Shown piece by piece: positions 33,686 to 41,782 of a stretch of DNA of 64,000 bases. Made by a program: the position numbers and the translations under genes. Every line of letters begins with the position of its first letter. Position 1 is the stretch's first letter. Under the pieces are notes generated by a model, which was not told where the DNA came from, made no database searches, and was given only the letters and a program-made list of their open reading frames with translations. Location of the stretch: assembly GCA_965372355.1 (NCBI GenBank), contig CBDVBZ010000002.1:31707-95706 (forward strand), read 5' to 3'. Source of the stretch: CBDVBZ01 sp965372355 (GTDB lineage Bacteria; Krumholzibacteriota; Krumholzibacteriia; WVZY01).

Positions 33686-36094
33686 ATGACACGCAGACCG
33701 CTTTTTGTCCTCCTGGTTTCAACAGCTTGCCTTTTTTCTATTGCTCCATCCGCTAGCTCGACGTTTGTCGACCTTCTCATCGATCGACCGCATCAAAGCC
33801 TCCGCGGGCAACCCATCGATCTCGAAGACCGATGCAACAGCGCGAGACTGCTCGCACACTTTGGGGAGAGCGGACTGGCATACAACGTTTTGCGCGCACG
33901 CCCGGCAGGCGAGCCGGTCGACGGCAAGAAGCGCCGGTTCGAGGCACGGCTGCTGACAGAGATGGGTCTTGTGGAAAGGGCGGACAGCGTTCTGGCGCTT
34001 CAATCGTACCCGCGCGAAGAGGGAACGTTCTACCGACACTGTCTGCAGCGGTCCCGCCTCAACCTGATGGCGGGTGATGTTGATCGCGCCCTCGAGTTCC
34101 TCGCGATGATCGACACGCTGTCGCTACCGATCCTTGACCCGTACAAGGACTACCTTGCGCTGGATTGTCTGACCGAGGCGGGCCGATTCGAAGAAGCCAG
34201 CAGAGTGGCCGAGGCACGGGTTGCGGTCGGTATTCCGACGTCCCTTTCGCCTCGTTTCGAGGAACTGCTCCTCGACGCCTACGTCGGTGGGAAGGATTTC
34301 GAGCGGGCGCTCCAGTTCATCGACGTCGTCAAGGCCCGTCGCGCACAATCCTCGGCGATGGCCGTTGTTCTCGTGAGGGAAGTCGACGTCCTGTTCGCCA
34401 TCGGTGACAGCGTCCAGGCGGTGGACCGGGCGGTGGCGCTTTTGCGCGACCGACGCACCCGGCGGCACTCGGTAACTATTGCGGAATCCGTACTCGAAAA
34501 AGCAGAGCTCGATAGCCTGTCGGACAGAGCGTTGCTCGAGCTGAGCGGTGCACTTATTGCGGGTGGCAATCTGGTGGGTGCCGGTGGGACCATGGCGATA
34601 CTCTCGAAGCGACAGCTCGAAGGACCGCCGGCGGACGAATTCGCCGTGCTCTCCGCGGAACGCTACTACAAGAGAAGGCGATACAACAAATCCTACGCGT
34701 TGATTCGAGACAAATTTGCCGACGCCTCTCTCGAGCGCAGGGCCACATTGCTGCGCGCGCGTATTTACCGAAAAACCGGACAGACGATTCGAGCTGCCGA
34801 GGAGTACGTGGCATTCGCGAAGAAGTATCCGTATGACGCAAAGGCGTCCGAAGCGCTGCTCGTGGCATCCAGCCTCTATCGGCGCGCCGGCAAACGGGCG
34901 CGCTCGCTGGAACTCCTGGAGATGATCACCGAGATATACCCGAGCAGCCGGCACGGACGCACGGCAGTGAGGAGAATGGCTGCTGAGCATATCGATCGTG
35001 ATGACTATACCAGTGCCCTCGCCGTCCTGTCGCATGCCGTCGAGCGATCGCGGAGGCGAAACGAAGAACTGCTCTACTACCTCGCCGATACGTATCGCCG
35101 GATGGGAGATGACGAGGCGGCCGGCTCGGTGATCGCCGAACTCAGCGAACTGGATCCGATGTCGTTCTACCTGGGCGCGGATGTGGAGGCTAGATTTGCT
35201 CAGCCGATTCTCGGGAGTAACGGCCGGGCCGAGCTCTACGGCGATCGCGGGTTATTGGCGTTCCTCAAACGCGTGTTTCGCGAGCGCGAGCGGGCCTACG
35301 CGCGTATTCGATGGGCACTCGATGAACTGCCCGAGCCGGAAGACAAGCTCGTCGCGAGTTCGAGCCATCTCGAAAGGGCTCGTCGGTTTCTGGAGATGGG
35401 CTTCAGGGACTGGGGAGAGGCCGAGTTGCGTGCGATAGAATCCGATTTCAAACTCCCACCGAGGTACTGGTTCGAGCTCGGTGTTCTCTACGATGACTTC
35501 GCGATGCACTGGCGAAGTGTTCGGGCGTTTCAGAGAGTCTACTATTCGTTGTCAAAAGATGACCGACATCCGCTCGAGTGGGATTTCGATCTCCTGTCGC
35601 ACCCCGTGCCGTACCCGGCGCTGGTCATCGAGAACAGCTTTCGCAACGGTGTGCCGCCTCACCTCGTTTATGCGATGATGAGACAGGAGAGTCGTTTCGA
35701 TCTGAATGCGGTGTCCTCGGCGGGGGCGATGGGCCTGATGCAGCTGATGCCGGCAACCAGCGACCACGTAGCCGGTCGGCTCGGTTTTCCGCAGGAGGGA
35801 CACGATCGCCTCTTTGTGCCCGAAATCAACCTGACGTTCGGGATATGGTACGCGGCACACTTGCTTTCCAGAACCGATGGTGATCTCCTGATGATGCTGT
35901 CGGCTTACAACGCCGGGCTAGGCAACGCAAGGCGCTGGTTTCGCCGAGGCGACGGCACTGCCGCGGTTGTCAGGGTCGACGGCATCGACTACGGGGAAAC
36001 CAGAGACTATGTCAAACGAATCGTCGAGTCCGCGAGGGTTTATCACAAGCTGTACTTCGACGCTGATAGTCCTGATCTCGATCCTGCTCGCTAG
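33686..36094 (+). CDS. Slt-type soluble lytic transglycosylase with TPR-like solenoid
   Basis: An 802-residue periplasmic protein: signal peptide (about 1-24), a long alpha-helical solenoid with TPR-like pairs (about 40-600), then the C-terminal SLT domain (about 645-795). Catalytic Glu668 lies in MMRQESRFD, with GAMGLMQLMPAT and LLMMLSAYNAG completing the lysozyme-like fold. This arrangement matches Slt70, a doughnut-shaped exolytic transglycosylase, although the solenoid is longer. It releases 1,6-anhydromuropeptides from peptidoglycan. The 3' end overlaps the next gene by 86 bases. It is the second transglycosylase of the window (the other is the LysM enzyme at 23811). Confidence 0.92.
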   Translation: MTRRPLFVLLVSTACLFSIAPSASSTFVDLLIDRPHQSLRGQPIDLEDRCNSARLLAHFGESGLAYNVLRARPAGEPVDGKKRRFEARLLTEMGLVERADSVLALQSYPREEGTFYRHCLQRSRLNLMAGDVDRALEFLAMIDTLSLPILDPYKDYLALDCLTEAGRFEEASRVAEARVAVGIPTSLSPRFEELLLDAYVGGKDFERALQFIDVVKARRAQSSAMAVVLVREVDVLFAIGDSVQAVDRAVALLRDRRTRRHSVTIAESVLEKAELDSLSDRALLELSGALIAGGNLVGAGGTMAILSKRQLEGPPADEFAVLSAERYYKRRRYNKSYALIRDKFADASLERRATLLRARIYRKTGQTIRAAEEYVAFAKKYPYDAKASEALLVASSLYRRAGKRARSLELLEMITEIYPSSRHGRTAVRRMAAEHIDRDDYTSALAVLSHAVERSRRRNEELLYYLADTYRRMGDDEAAGSVIAELSELDPMSFYLGADVEARFAQPILGSNGRAELYGDRGLLAFLKRVFRERERAYARIRWALDELPEPEDKLVASSSHLERARRFLEMGFRDWGEAELRAIESDFKLPPRYWFELGVLYDDFAMHWRSVRAFQRVYYSLSKDDRHPLEWDFDLLSHPVPYPALVIENSFRNGVPPHLVYAMMRQESRFDLNAVSSAGAMGLMQLMPATSDHVAGRLGFPQEGHDRLFVPEINLTFGIWYAAHLLSRTDGDLLMMLSAYNAGLGNARRWFRRGDGTAAVVRVDGIDYGETRDYVKRIVESARVYHKLYFDADSPDLDPAR

Positions 36095-37376
36095 TACCCG
36101 GTGGGCGGGAGCTGGCTCCGAGGCGTCAACGACGCTCGTCGCACCGCCGTGGAAGCACACGCTCGGTCTCCGTCGGGTCAAACAACTCCATCTCGATATC
36201 TACTCTGGCTACCGCAAGAAGTTCGCAGAGCCGCAGGGTGTCGTTGCAATCAAGCACGACTTCGATGATAAAGAGGGTGGGGGAGATGACGCCGAGCTCA
36301 CCGTCTACGGGGTGAACCGGGGGAGCGGAGAGATATTCTACAACAAGTCGATGACGAGCCTCGGGTTCTTCGGTCGCGAAGCAGACGATGAGCGGATTTT
36401 TCGTGATGCGGTAGGAATCGCCGCGGACAGGGAAGGAAACGTGTTTGTCGCTGATAGCGGCAACAACAGGGTCGTCCGACTGCGCAACGACGAGAACAAA
36501 CATCTCCGTGTTGTAGGCAGCTTCGATGGTGCGGATTCCGGAGTCAACATGCAGCGCCCGACAGATGTCGTCCTGGAGGGTGGAGCCGCCTTTGTGACGG
36601 ACACGGGCAACAATCGTATCGTCGAGTCAGACCTCGACGGGCGGTACGTCGAGACCATCGGCAGCGAAGCGGGATTATCGGAGCCTTTTGGAATCGCCGC
36701 TCTGGTCTCGGACGAGTGGAACCACTATCGCTCTCGCTTTATCGTTGTGACCGATTCGGGCAATCAGCGCCTTCTGATGCTGTCACTCGAGGGTGACCTT
36801 CTGAAATCGGTGCGTTACGGAGAGATTTCGGACTCGCGCGGTGGGTTCTTCTTCGTGGCTGTCGATTACTATTCCAATATCTACGTAACCGATTCAATCG
36901 GCGGGTGCATTTACAAGTTCGATCGCCAGCTCAACTACATTACACGTATCGGGTGCGGCAGCGGATCCGGGGATGATCTTGTCGAACCGAGAGGTATCAC
37001 GATCTATCGGCGATACGGACAGGTCTTCGTAACGGAAAAGCGTGGCGCCAGCTACTTCTGGGTCGGCACCGATGTCCAGAATCTCCGTTGCAGCGCGAGG
37101 CAAAGCGGGGATGGGCTCGAGCTCAGCGTTCGGTTCCTCCTGACGGAACGCTCGACGGTGACCATCCGGTTGGAATCAGAAGACGGCGCCGTGGTGGAGA
37201 CGATCGCCGACAGGCGCCTGATGCAACCGGGAGGACGCGAGCTCGGGTATCACGTCGACGAAGTCCCTTGCCCGCTCGCAGACTGCGGGTACCATGTGAC
37301 CATCGAGGCGCGGGCGACGTATTCCTCGCGCGAGTACTTCTCCGTCAACCGAAGTGCTCCGGTCAGAGGCTACTAG
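36009..37376 (+). CDS. NHL-repeat beta-propeller protein, exported
   Basis: A 455-residue protein. The hydrophobic STLIVLISILLAS near residues 17-29 acts as a signal or anchor. Residues about 115-350 contain NHL repeats, with recurring GNVFVADSGNNRVVRL, AAFVTDTGNNRIVES and NIYVTDSIGGCIYKF units; the C-terminal ~100 residues form a beta-sandwich (VTIRLESEDGAVVETI) resembling FlgD-like or Ig modules. NHL propellers bind proteins or sugars; the role here is unknown. The start ATG at 36009 lies 86 bases inside the transglycosylase gene; no better in-frame start exists before the hydrophobic segment, so the overlap looks real and suggests co-expression with the peptidoglycan enzyme. Confidence 0.75.
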   Translation: MSNESSSPRGFITSCTSTLIVLISILLASTRWAGAGSEASTTLVAPPWKHTLGLRRVKQLHLDIYSGYRKKFAEPQGVVAIKHDFDDKEGGGDDAELTVYGVNRGSGEIFYNKSMTSLGFFGREADDERIFRDAVGIAADREGNVFVADSGNNRVVRLRNDENKHLRVVGSFDGADSGVNMQRPTDVVLEGGAAFVTDTGNNRIVESDLDGRYVETIGSEAGLSEPFGIAALVSDEWNHYRSRFIVVTDSGNQRLLMLSLEGDLLKSVRYGEISDSRGGFFFVAVDYYSNIYVTDSIGGCIYKFDRQLNYITRIGCGSGSGDDLVEPRGITIYRRYGQVFVTEKRGASYFWVGTDVQNLRCSARQSGDGLELSVRFLLTERSTVTIRLESEDGAVVETIADRRLMQPGGRELGYHVDEVPCPLADCGYHVTIEARATYSSREYFSVNRSAPVRGY

Positions 37377-37780
37377 CCCCCACCATCACCGTTCCTGAGG
37401 ACGAATCGCGCAACCAGCCACGGTCATTCGAGTTTTCCGATACGCCGATTGCCTCTGGCATTCCCCGTTGTACCCCTAAATTCCCGAGAGAGGCGGATCG
37501 TACCCTTGGCCCTATTATTGCTACTATTGACCATGGTCGCCGCGATCTCGTGGGATGTGGCTCGATATAAGTTATTGTGAGCACACGATATATGCAGGAC
37601 ACGTCCTCTTAACGGCGACCCGGGTCTTCCTCGACGCTGCTGGCTTTCCCCGAGCGGCGGTGGCACGGAACGAGCCAGAGGGCAGCGCAGTGGCAGCCGG
37701 ACAGGTTCGGAAGACTCTCATCCAGGCGGATGGTCACAGGTCGTACCGGCGTTTTTCCGGTTTCGCGTTAGGGGTTGGTC
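37377..37780. other. gene-free interval upstream of TPR gene
   Basis: About 400 bases with no convincing gene. An open frame at 37555-37803 has no start context and no recognisable domain. There are TATAAG-like and TTGACC-like hexamers near 37530-37570 but not at promoter spacing. A small hairpin ACCGG/CCGGT near 37745 has no T-run. Likely the promoter and leader of the gene at 37781. Confidence 0.5.
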
Positions 37781-38719
37781 ATGTTTCTCAAACGATTCTT
37801 TAGCTTCATTCCAAGAAATGAATTCTCGCGCGCCCTCGATCTCTTCAACGAAGGTCACTATCGAAAAGCGCTGAAGATGTTCGATAGACAACTCGCCCAG
37901 TACGAGCCGGGCGATGACGTCGATGTGCCAACGGTCGAGTTGTATGCGTGTGAGTCACATGTGGCGCTCAGCCGCGAGTTCATGAACGAGGGCAACATGG
38001 AACAGGCGTGTCGGGAGATGGAACTCGCCGTCGACCTCAAGCCCAATTTCGCCGATCTCCGATTCACGCTTGGCAATCTGCATATGGAAGTCAGCCGTTT
38101 CGACGAGGCGCGGCACAACTTCGCGCGAGCCTTGGAAATCAATCCCAAGTATTTCAAGGCAAGCGCGGATCTGGCTCAGGCGCACTACGCCGCGGGCGAT
38201 CGTCAAATGGCGATGGATCAGCTGGAGAAGGCAAAAGACCACTGCCCGACGTTCTACAAACAGAATCTCAACGACCTCGTCCATTTGATACGCATCGATG
38301 AGGATAACGAGGAAGTGCGCCGCGCCTTTCACGAGATCCTGGAGGAGCGACCGAGCTCCGCTCAGGTCAGTCGCGAGGTGGCAATCGAGGCGATCCACAA
38401 CGGCAACTTCACGGAAGCGATCCGTGAGTTGAAGAAGGCGATAGCGCTCAACCCCGACTATCCGGATCTTCACAACTACCTCGGTATTGCATACGGAAAC
38501 AACGCCATGGTGGATGATTCCATCGAGGAGTTCGAGGTTTCGCTCAAAATCAATCCCTACTATCTCAAGGCGCGGTTGAACCTTGCTCTGGCACTGTACG
38601 ACTGCGGCCGCTATATCGAGGCGCAGAGCCACATCGAGCGGGTGCTGAGTGTGAAGCCGGATAATCAACTCGCCCGGAATCTCCAGGAAGAGCTCAAAGC
38701 GGTGAGTGGCGGGAAGTAG
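37781..38719 (+). CDS. cytoplasmic TPR-repeat protein
   Basis: A 312-residue soluble protein with no signal peptide (the N-terminus MFLKRFFSFIPRNEF is amphipathic). About seven TPR units run from residue 15 to 305, such as FADLRFTLGNLHMEVSRFDEA, AIRELKKAIALNPDYPDLHNYLG and LNLALALYDCGRYIEAQSHI. The ATG at 37781 follows AGGGG. It lies seven bases upstream of the J-domain/TPR gene and probably forms an operon with it. Probably an adaptor for protein complexes; the partner is unknown. Confidence 0.85.
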   Translation: MFLKRFFSFIPRNEFSRALDLFNEGHYRKALKMFDRQLAQYEPGDDVDVPTVELYACESHVALSREFMNEGNMEQACREMELAVDLKPNFADLRFTLGNLHMEVSRFDEARHNFARALEINPKYFKASADLAQAHYAAGDRQMAMDQLEKAKDHCPTFYKQNLNDLVHLIRIDEDNEEVRRAFHEILEERPSSAQVSREVAIEAIHNGNFTEAIRELKKAIALNPDYPDLHNYLGIAYGNNAMVDDSIEEFEVSLKINPYYLKARLNLALALYDCGRYIEAQSHIERVLSVKPDNQLARNLQEELKAVSGGK

Positions 38720-38726
38720 AGAGGCC

Positions 38727-39452
38727 ATGGCTCAGAAAAAAGCAAAATTCATCGATTACTACGAGGTGCTCCGCGCCTGGCCAACGGCGTCCGAAAGCGC
38801 CATTAAAAAGGCCTACTTCAGCCTTGCCAAGGTGTATCACCCCGATGTCGCGAGCAAGGCGGCGGGCGAGGAAAGAGACAACAGCATTGATTTCAAGCTC
38901 ATAAACGAGGCCTACGCCGTGCTCAGTGATCCCGCGAAGCGGAGAGAGTTCGACGAAAAGCTGAGACAGAAGCGCGGGCCAAAAGCAGAGAAGGCCGCCA
39001 AACCGGCAGCCGACCGGCGATCGGCACACCTCGCCTATGAGCAGGCACGCACCGCGATGAAACACAATCGCTTTGATAAGGCCGCCGTGCTCCTCAAGAG
39101 CGCGATAAAATATGATGAAAGCAACGCGGCGTACTTCAGCTGGTACGGCTACGCGTTGGCTGCCCTTAAGACCCGGTTGCACGAGGCGAGGGACGTCTGC
39201 AAGAAGGCGCTGGAGATAGAGTTTTACAACGCCGACTATCACGCCAACCTCGGATACGTATACCTCCGGGCGGGGCTAGAGAGCACCGCAATGGAGAGTT
39301 TTGCAGAGGCACTAAAGTGGGACCCCCAGCACCCGATGGCCAGCAAGTACGTCCACGGTACCGGTCAGGCCAAGCCCAAGAATCTTCTGCAGAAGGTCAT
39401 CGACTTCATCATGGGGAAAGGCGCCCAGAGGTCCTCTCCAAAGAAGACCTAA
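38727..39452 (+). CDS. J-domain protein with C-terminal TPR repeats
   Basis: A 241-residue protein with an N-terminal J-domain (about 9-75) containing the HPD tripeptide at 38-40 in LAKVYHPDVAS, needed to stimulate Hsp70 ATPase. A Lys/Ala-rich linker follows, then about three TPR units (about 100-205: HLAYEQARTAMKHNRFDKA, YFSWYGYALAAL, YHANLGYVYLRAG). The Gly/Phe and zinc-finger regions of canonical DnaJ are missing, so it is a class III co-chaperone that would bring specific clients to DnaK. It starts 7 bases after the TPR gene with a close-set AGAGG. Architecture is seen in Myxococcus and other predatory or complex bacteria; the client is unknown. Confidence 0.9.
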   Translation: MAQKKAKFIDYYEVLRAWPTASESAIKKAYFSLAKVYHPDVASKAAGEERDNSIDFKLINEAYAVLSDPAKRREFDEKLRQKRGPKAEKAAKPAADRRSAHLAYEQARTAMKHNRFDKAAVLLKSAIKYDESNAAYFSWYGYALAALKTRLHEARDVCKKALEIEFYNADYHANLGYVYLRAGLESTAMESFAEALKWDPQHPMASKYVHGTGQAKPKNLLQKVIDFIMGKGAQRSSPKKT

Positions 39453-39494
39453 CCCCCAGTCGATTAGATCGTTACAGCTCCTTCAAAACTTAGG

Positions 39495-39524
39495 TTGACA
39501 GCATAGAGCCGTCCTTTGTTAAAT
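39495..39524 (+). promoter_or_regulatory. promoter for PQQ-propeller gene
   Basis: A perfect TTGACA (39495-39500), 18-base spacer, TTAAAT (39519-39524). The transcript would start near 39531, within a CTCGGG-CCACA-CCCGAG hairpin (39528-39544) that lies just before the ATG at 39551 and could mask initiation. Confidence 0.55.
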
Positions 39525-39550
39525 CGTCTCGGGCCACACCCGAGAAAACG

Positions 39551-41422
39551 ATGCACAGAGAGCTCACCTTCTATCCAGAGATCGAGCGTACGCGGGATCT
39601 ACTGTATTCCGAGTACACCAGCCAAGATCGCAGTATCCACGTCCTGCTGCAGGATAATTCCGCGCCGCAATACCGCTTCTTGCTGGAAGCATACCGCGAG
39701 ATCGTTTCCCGTTATTCGTCAGCGACGCACCTTGAGTCGCCGGTTTCGTTTCTCAGGGAGCTCGCCGGGCGTCTCGACAAGTTGTCGAAAGCGACGCAGA
39801 TCACTCCCGATGATTTTAAATCGATGGGTCTCTACGTACTGCTGCGCGCATGCGACGCCTACTACCTGTTCGTGTCACGAGATGACGATATCTTCGTTTA
39901 CGAAGACGGTGAGACGCTGTCGCTTTCCCAGCTGCCACCGGAGGCGGTCGAACGGGTCCACTTCGACGGGACCACGTTGCAGGAGGAGCTGTTTCCCAGC
40001 ACGTTGAAAGAAGGGTTTCTTCTTTTCAGACTCGACCCCGAGCACTTCGGAGGCCGCGACATCGTGCTTGGCTGCGGAGAAGAGGACAAGAGCACGGTCC
40101 TCGAGGCCCTGTCGGGACCGCTATGGCTGGGCACCAGTGTTCTGCGCAACACGGTGACATCGAGATTTATAACCCGAAGGGTTCTGGCGCTGCGCTTCGA
40201 TGTTGTGGACAGAGAGGTGACGGCGGCCCGTTTCGGGTCGAAGCGTCGTGGGGCACTGCGACTCGCCGTCGGGCTGGGTTCGACGGCCATCGCCGTGCTG
40301 CTTGCCCTGTGGGTTGGCAAGATGCTGCTGCCCGGTGAAGAGCACCGCGCCGCGCTCGAGAGGCCCTCTCAAATGGCCGACCTGGCCGTCGAGGAAACGG
40401 GTGGGGCACCGGGGGTGGGGGAAGTGGTGCCGGGAGATTCGATTCAGCTCACGCTTGGGTGGAAGAGGTCGTTTGGCGACCCGGTCACATCGTCACCGGT
40501 GATCCACGGTCCGCGAGTCTTATTCGGTTGCAGGGATGGAAATGTCTATGCGCTCGACCGGGAGACCGGCGAGCGGCTGTGGATGACCGCCGCGTTGGAG
40601 GGGGTGGGAGCCTCGGCAGCAGTTCATGGAGACATGATTGTCGTGGCGGACTATGGCGGCGGCGTCTCGATGTTGACCGCGGATTCGGGTACACCAAAAT
40701 GGCGACAGAAGCTTCCGATGCGGATCGTCAGTTCGCCAACCGTGATCGATGACCGCGTTGTCGTGGGTTGCTACGACGGGTTTGCCTACTGCCTATCGAT
40801 GAATGACGGCAGTGTCCTGTGGAAGCAGAGGACGGGTGCGAGGATCCGCGCGGCAACAGCCGCAGCGGGCGGGAGAGTTTTTGTGGCCTCGTACGACGGG
40901 TACCTCTATGCGTTGTCGGTGTCAACGGGCGCCGTCGAATGGCGATTCGCCGTTGGAGGGAAGCTCGAAAGCGCTCCCGCAGTGCACGGCGATCTTGTGA
41001 TCATCGGCTCGCCGGATGGAAGCATCCACGCCGTCGCAGTAGGGGACGGCAGTCAGCGTTGGAAGTTCCAGACGGGTGGCGCGGTTGAATCGTCTCCGGC
41101 TGTCGATGAGCGCTTTGTATTCGTCGGGTCGAGCGACAAACATGTGTACTGTTTGAATGCGGCGGACGGGTCTGTGGTTTGGAAATACGAGACGGGTGAC
41201 CAGGTACTGTCGCGTCCCCGCATCGAGGGTGATGCGATCTACATAGGTTCGTATGACGGCTACCTCTACTGTCTGGATCGCCGCACGGGCGGGCTGATCG
41301 ATCGGTTTCAGAGTGACGGCAAAATCTACTCTTCGCCGATGGTGGATGACCGTTCGGTTTATTTCGGCAACAACAGCGGTGACTTCATTTGTTTGAAACA
41401 CCGAGTGGGAAAAGCGTTATAA
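39551..41422 (+). CDS. membrane-anchored PQQ-repeat propeller with unknown cytoplasmic domain
   Basis: A 623-residue type II membrane protein. Residues 1-232 have no signal peptide and should be cytoplasmic: helical start, then a beta-rich portion (YVLLRACDAYYLFVSRDDDIFVYEDG; LKEGFLLFRLDPEHF) that faintly recalls a PP2C-type phosphatase without its metal-binding aspartates. One helix spans about 238-259. Outside is a propeller of seven to eight PQQ-like blades (about 300-620), each with a pattern such as VFVASYDGYLYALSVSTGAVEWRF. The layout suggests a receptor that senses an external ligand and signals inward, as in some PQQ-domain kinases. Own promoter; preceded by the J-domain protein and followed 28 bases later by a cold-shock gene. 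Confidence 0.82.
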   Translation: MHRELTFYPEIERTRDLLYSEYTSQDRSIHVLLQDNSAPQYRFLLEAYREIVSRYSSATHLESPVSFLRELAGRLDKLSKATQITPDDFKSMGLYVLLRACDAYYLFVSRDDDIFVYEDGETLSLSQLPPEAVERVHFDGTTLQEELFPSTLKEGFLLFRLDPEHFGGRDIVLGCGEEDKSTVLEALSGPLWLGTSVLRNTVTSRFITRRVLALRFDVVDREVTAARFGSKRRGALRLAVGLGSTAIAVLLALWVGKMLLPGEEHRAALERPSQMADLAVEETGGAPGVGEVVPGDSIQLTLGWKRSFGDPVTSSPVIHGPRVLFGCRDGNVYALDRETGERLWMTAALEGVGASAAVHGDMIVVADYGGGVSMLTADSGTPKWRQKLPMRIVSSPTVIDDRVVVGCYDGFAYCLSMNDGSVLWKQRTGARIRAATAAAGGRVFVASYDGYLYALSVSTGAVEWRFAVGGKLESAPAVHGDLVIIGSPDGSIHAVAVGDGSQRWKFQTGGAVESSPAVDERFVFVGSSDKHVYCLNAADGSVVWKYETGDQVLSRPRIEGDAIYIGSYDGYLYCLDRRTGGLIDRFQSDGKIYSSPMVDDRSVYFGNNSGDFICLKHRVGKAL

Positions 41423-41450
41423 AGGGTATACGAAAAGGAGGAGTTTAGGT

Positions 41451-41651
41451 ATGCCCAGAGGAATGATCAGTTTCTTCAACGAGAGCAAAGGCTACGGTTT
41501 TATCGAGAGTGACCGGGAAGACAGCATATTCGTGCACCACTCCGCGATCAAAAAAGGCGGCTACAAGACCCTGCAGGAGGGCCAGGAAGTCTGGTTTGAC
41601 GTCAAGGTTGGGCAGCACGGGGTAGAGGCGGTCAACGTCCACAAAATCTGA
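41451..41651 (+). CDS. cold-shock-domain protein
   Basis: A 66-residue CspA-type OB-fold protein. RNA-binding motifs RNP1 (SKGYGFIE) and RNP2 (IFVHHSAI) are both present, preceded by GMISFFNE. It binds single-stranded nucleic acids and prevents mRNA secondary structure. The ATG at 41451 follows a strong AAGGAGG ribosome-binding site. A TATAAA at 41420-41425 may provide its own -10 element, with TTGAAA upstream at a long spacing. It may equally be read through from the PQQ gene. Confidence 0.95.
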   Translation: MPRGMISFFNESKGYGFIESDREDSIFVHHSAIKKGGYKTLQEGQEVWFDVKVGQHGVEAVNVHKI

Positions 41652-41726
41652 TTCTCGATCAACTCATCTTCGTTCCCGCCAGGGATAGGCTATAGGGAAG
41701 CGCCGTAAGGCGTGGTATAGCCAGTA

Positions 41727-41755
41727 TTGCGAAATGCTCTGACATTTGTTAGGTT
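41727..41755 (+). promoter_or_regulatory. possible promoter for secA
   Basis: TTGCGA (41727-41732), 17-base spacer, TAGGTT (41750-41755). Both boxes are moderate matches. The ATG of secA lies about 20 bases past the predicted start. Confidence 0.35.
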
Positions 41756-41782
41756 CCCTACGTCCACGACTGCGTGAATACC

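Noticed and set aside
37377..37780. Search for SRP RNA, cobalamin riboswitch or another RNA in the 400-base gap
   Set aside because: Short likenesses (GCAGTGGCAGCC and GGTTCGGAAG) exist, but no conserved core or pairing pattern of these RNAs could be assembled.
37555..37803. 82-codon open frame before the TPR gene
   Set aside because: No ribosome-binding site, composition unlike a folded protein, and it overlaps the well-supported start at 37781.
41414..41425. TATAAA as a separate promoter for the cold-shock gene
   Set aside because: The nearest TTGAAA is 19 bases away and within the PQQ coding end; too weak to list as its own feature.
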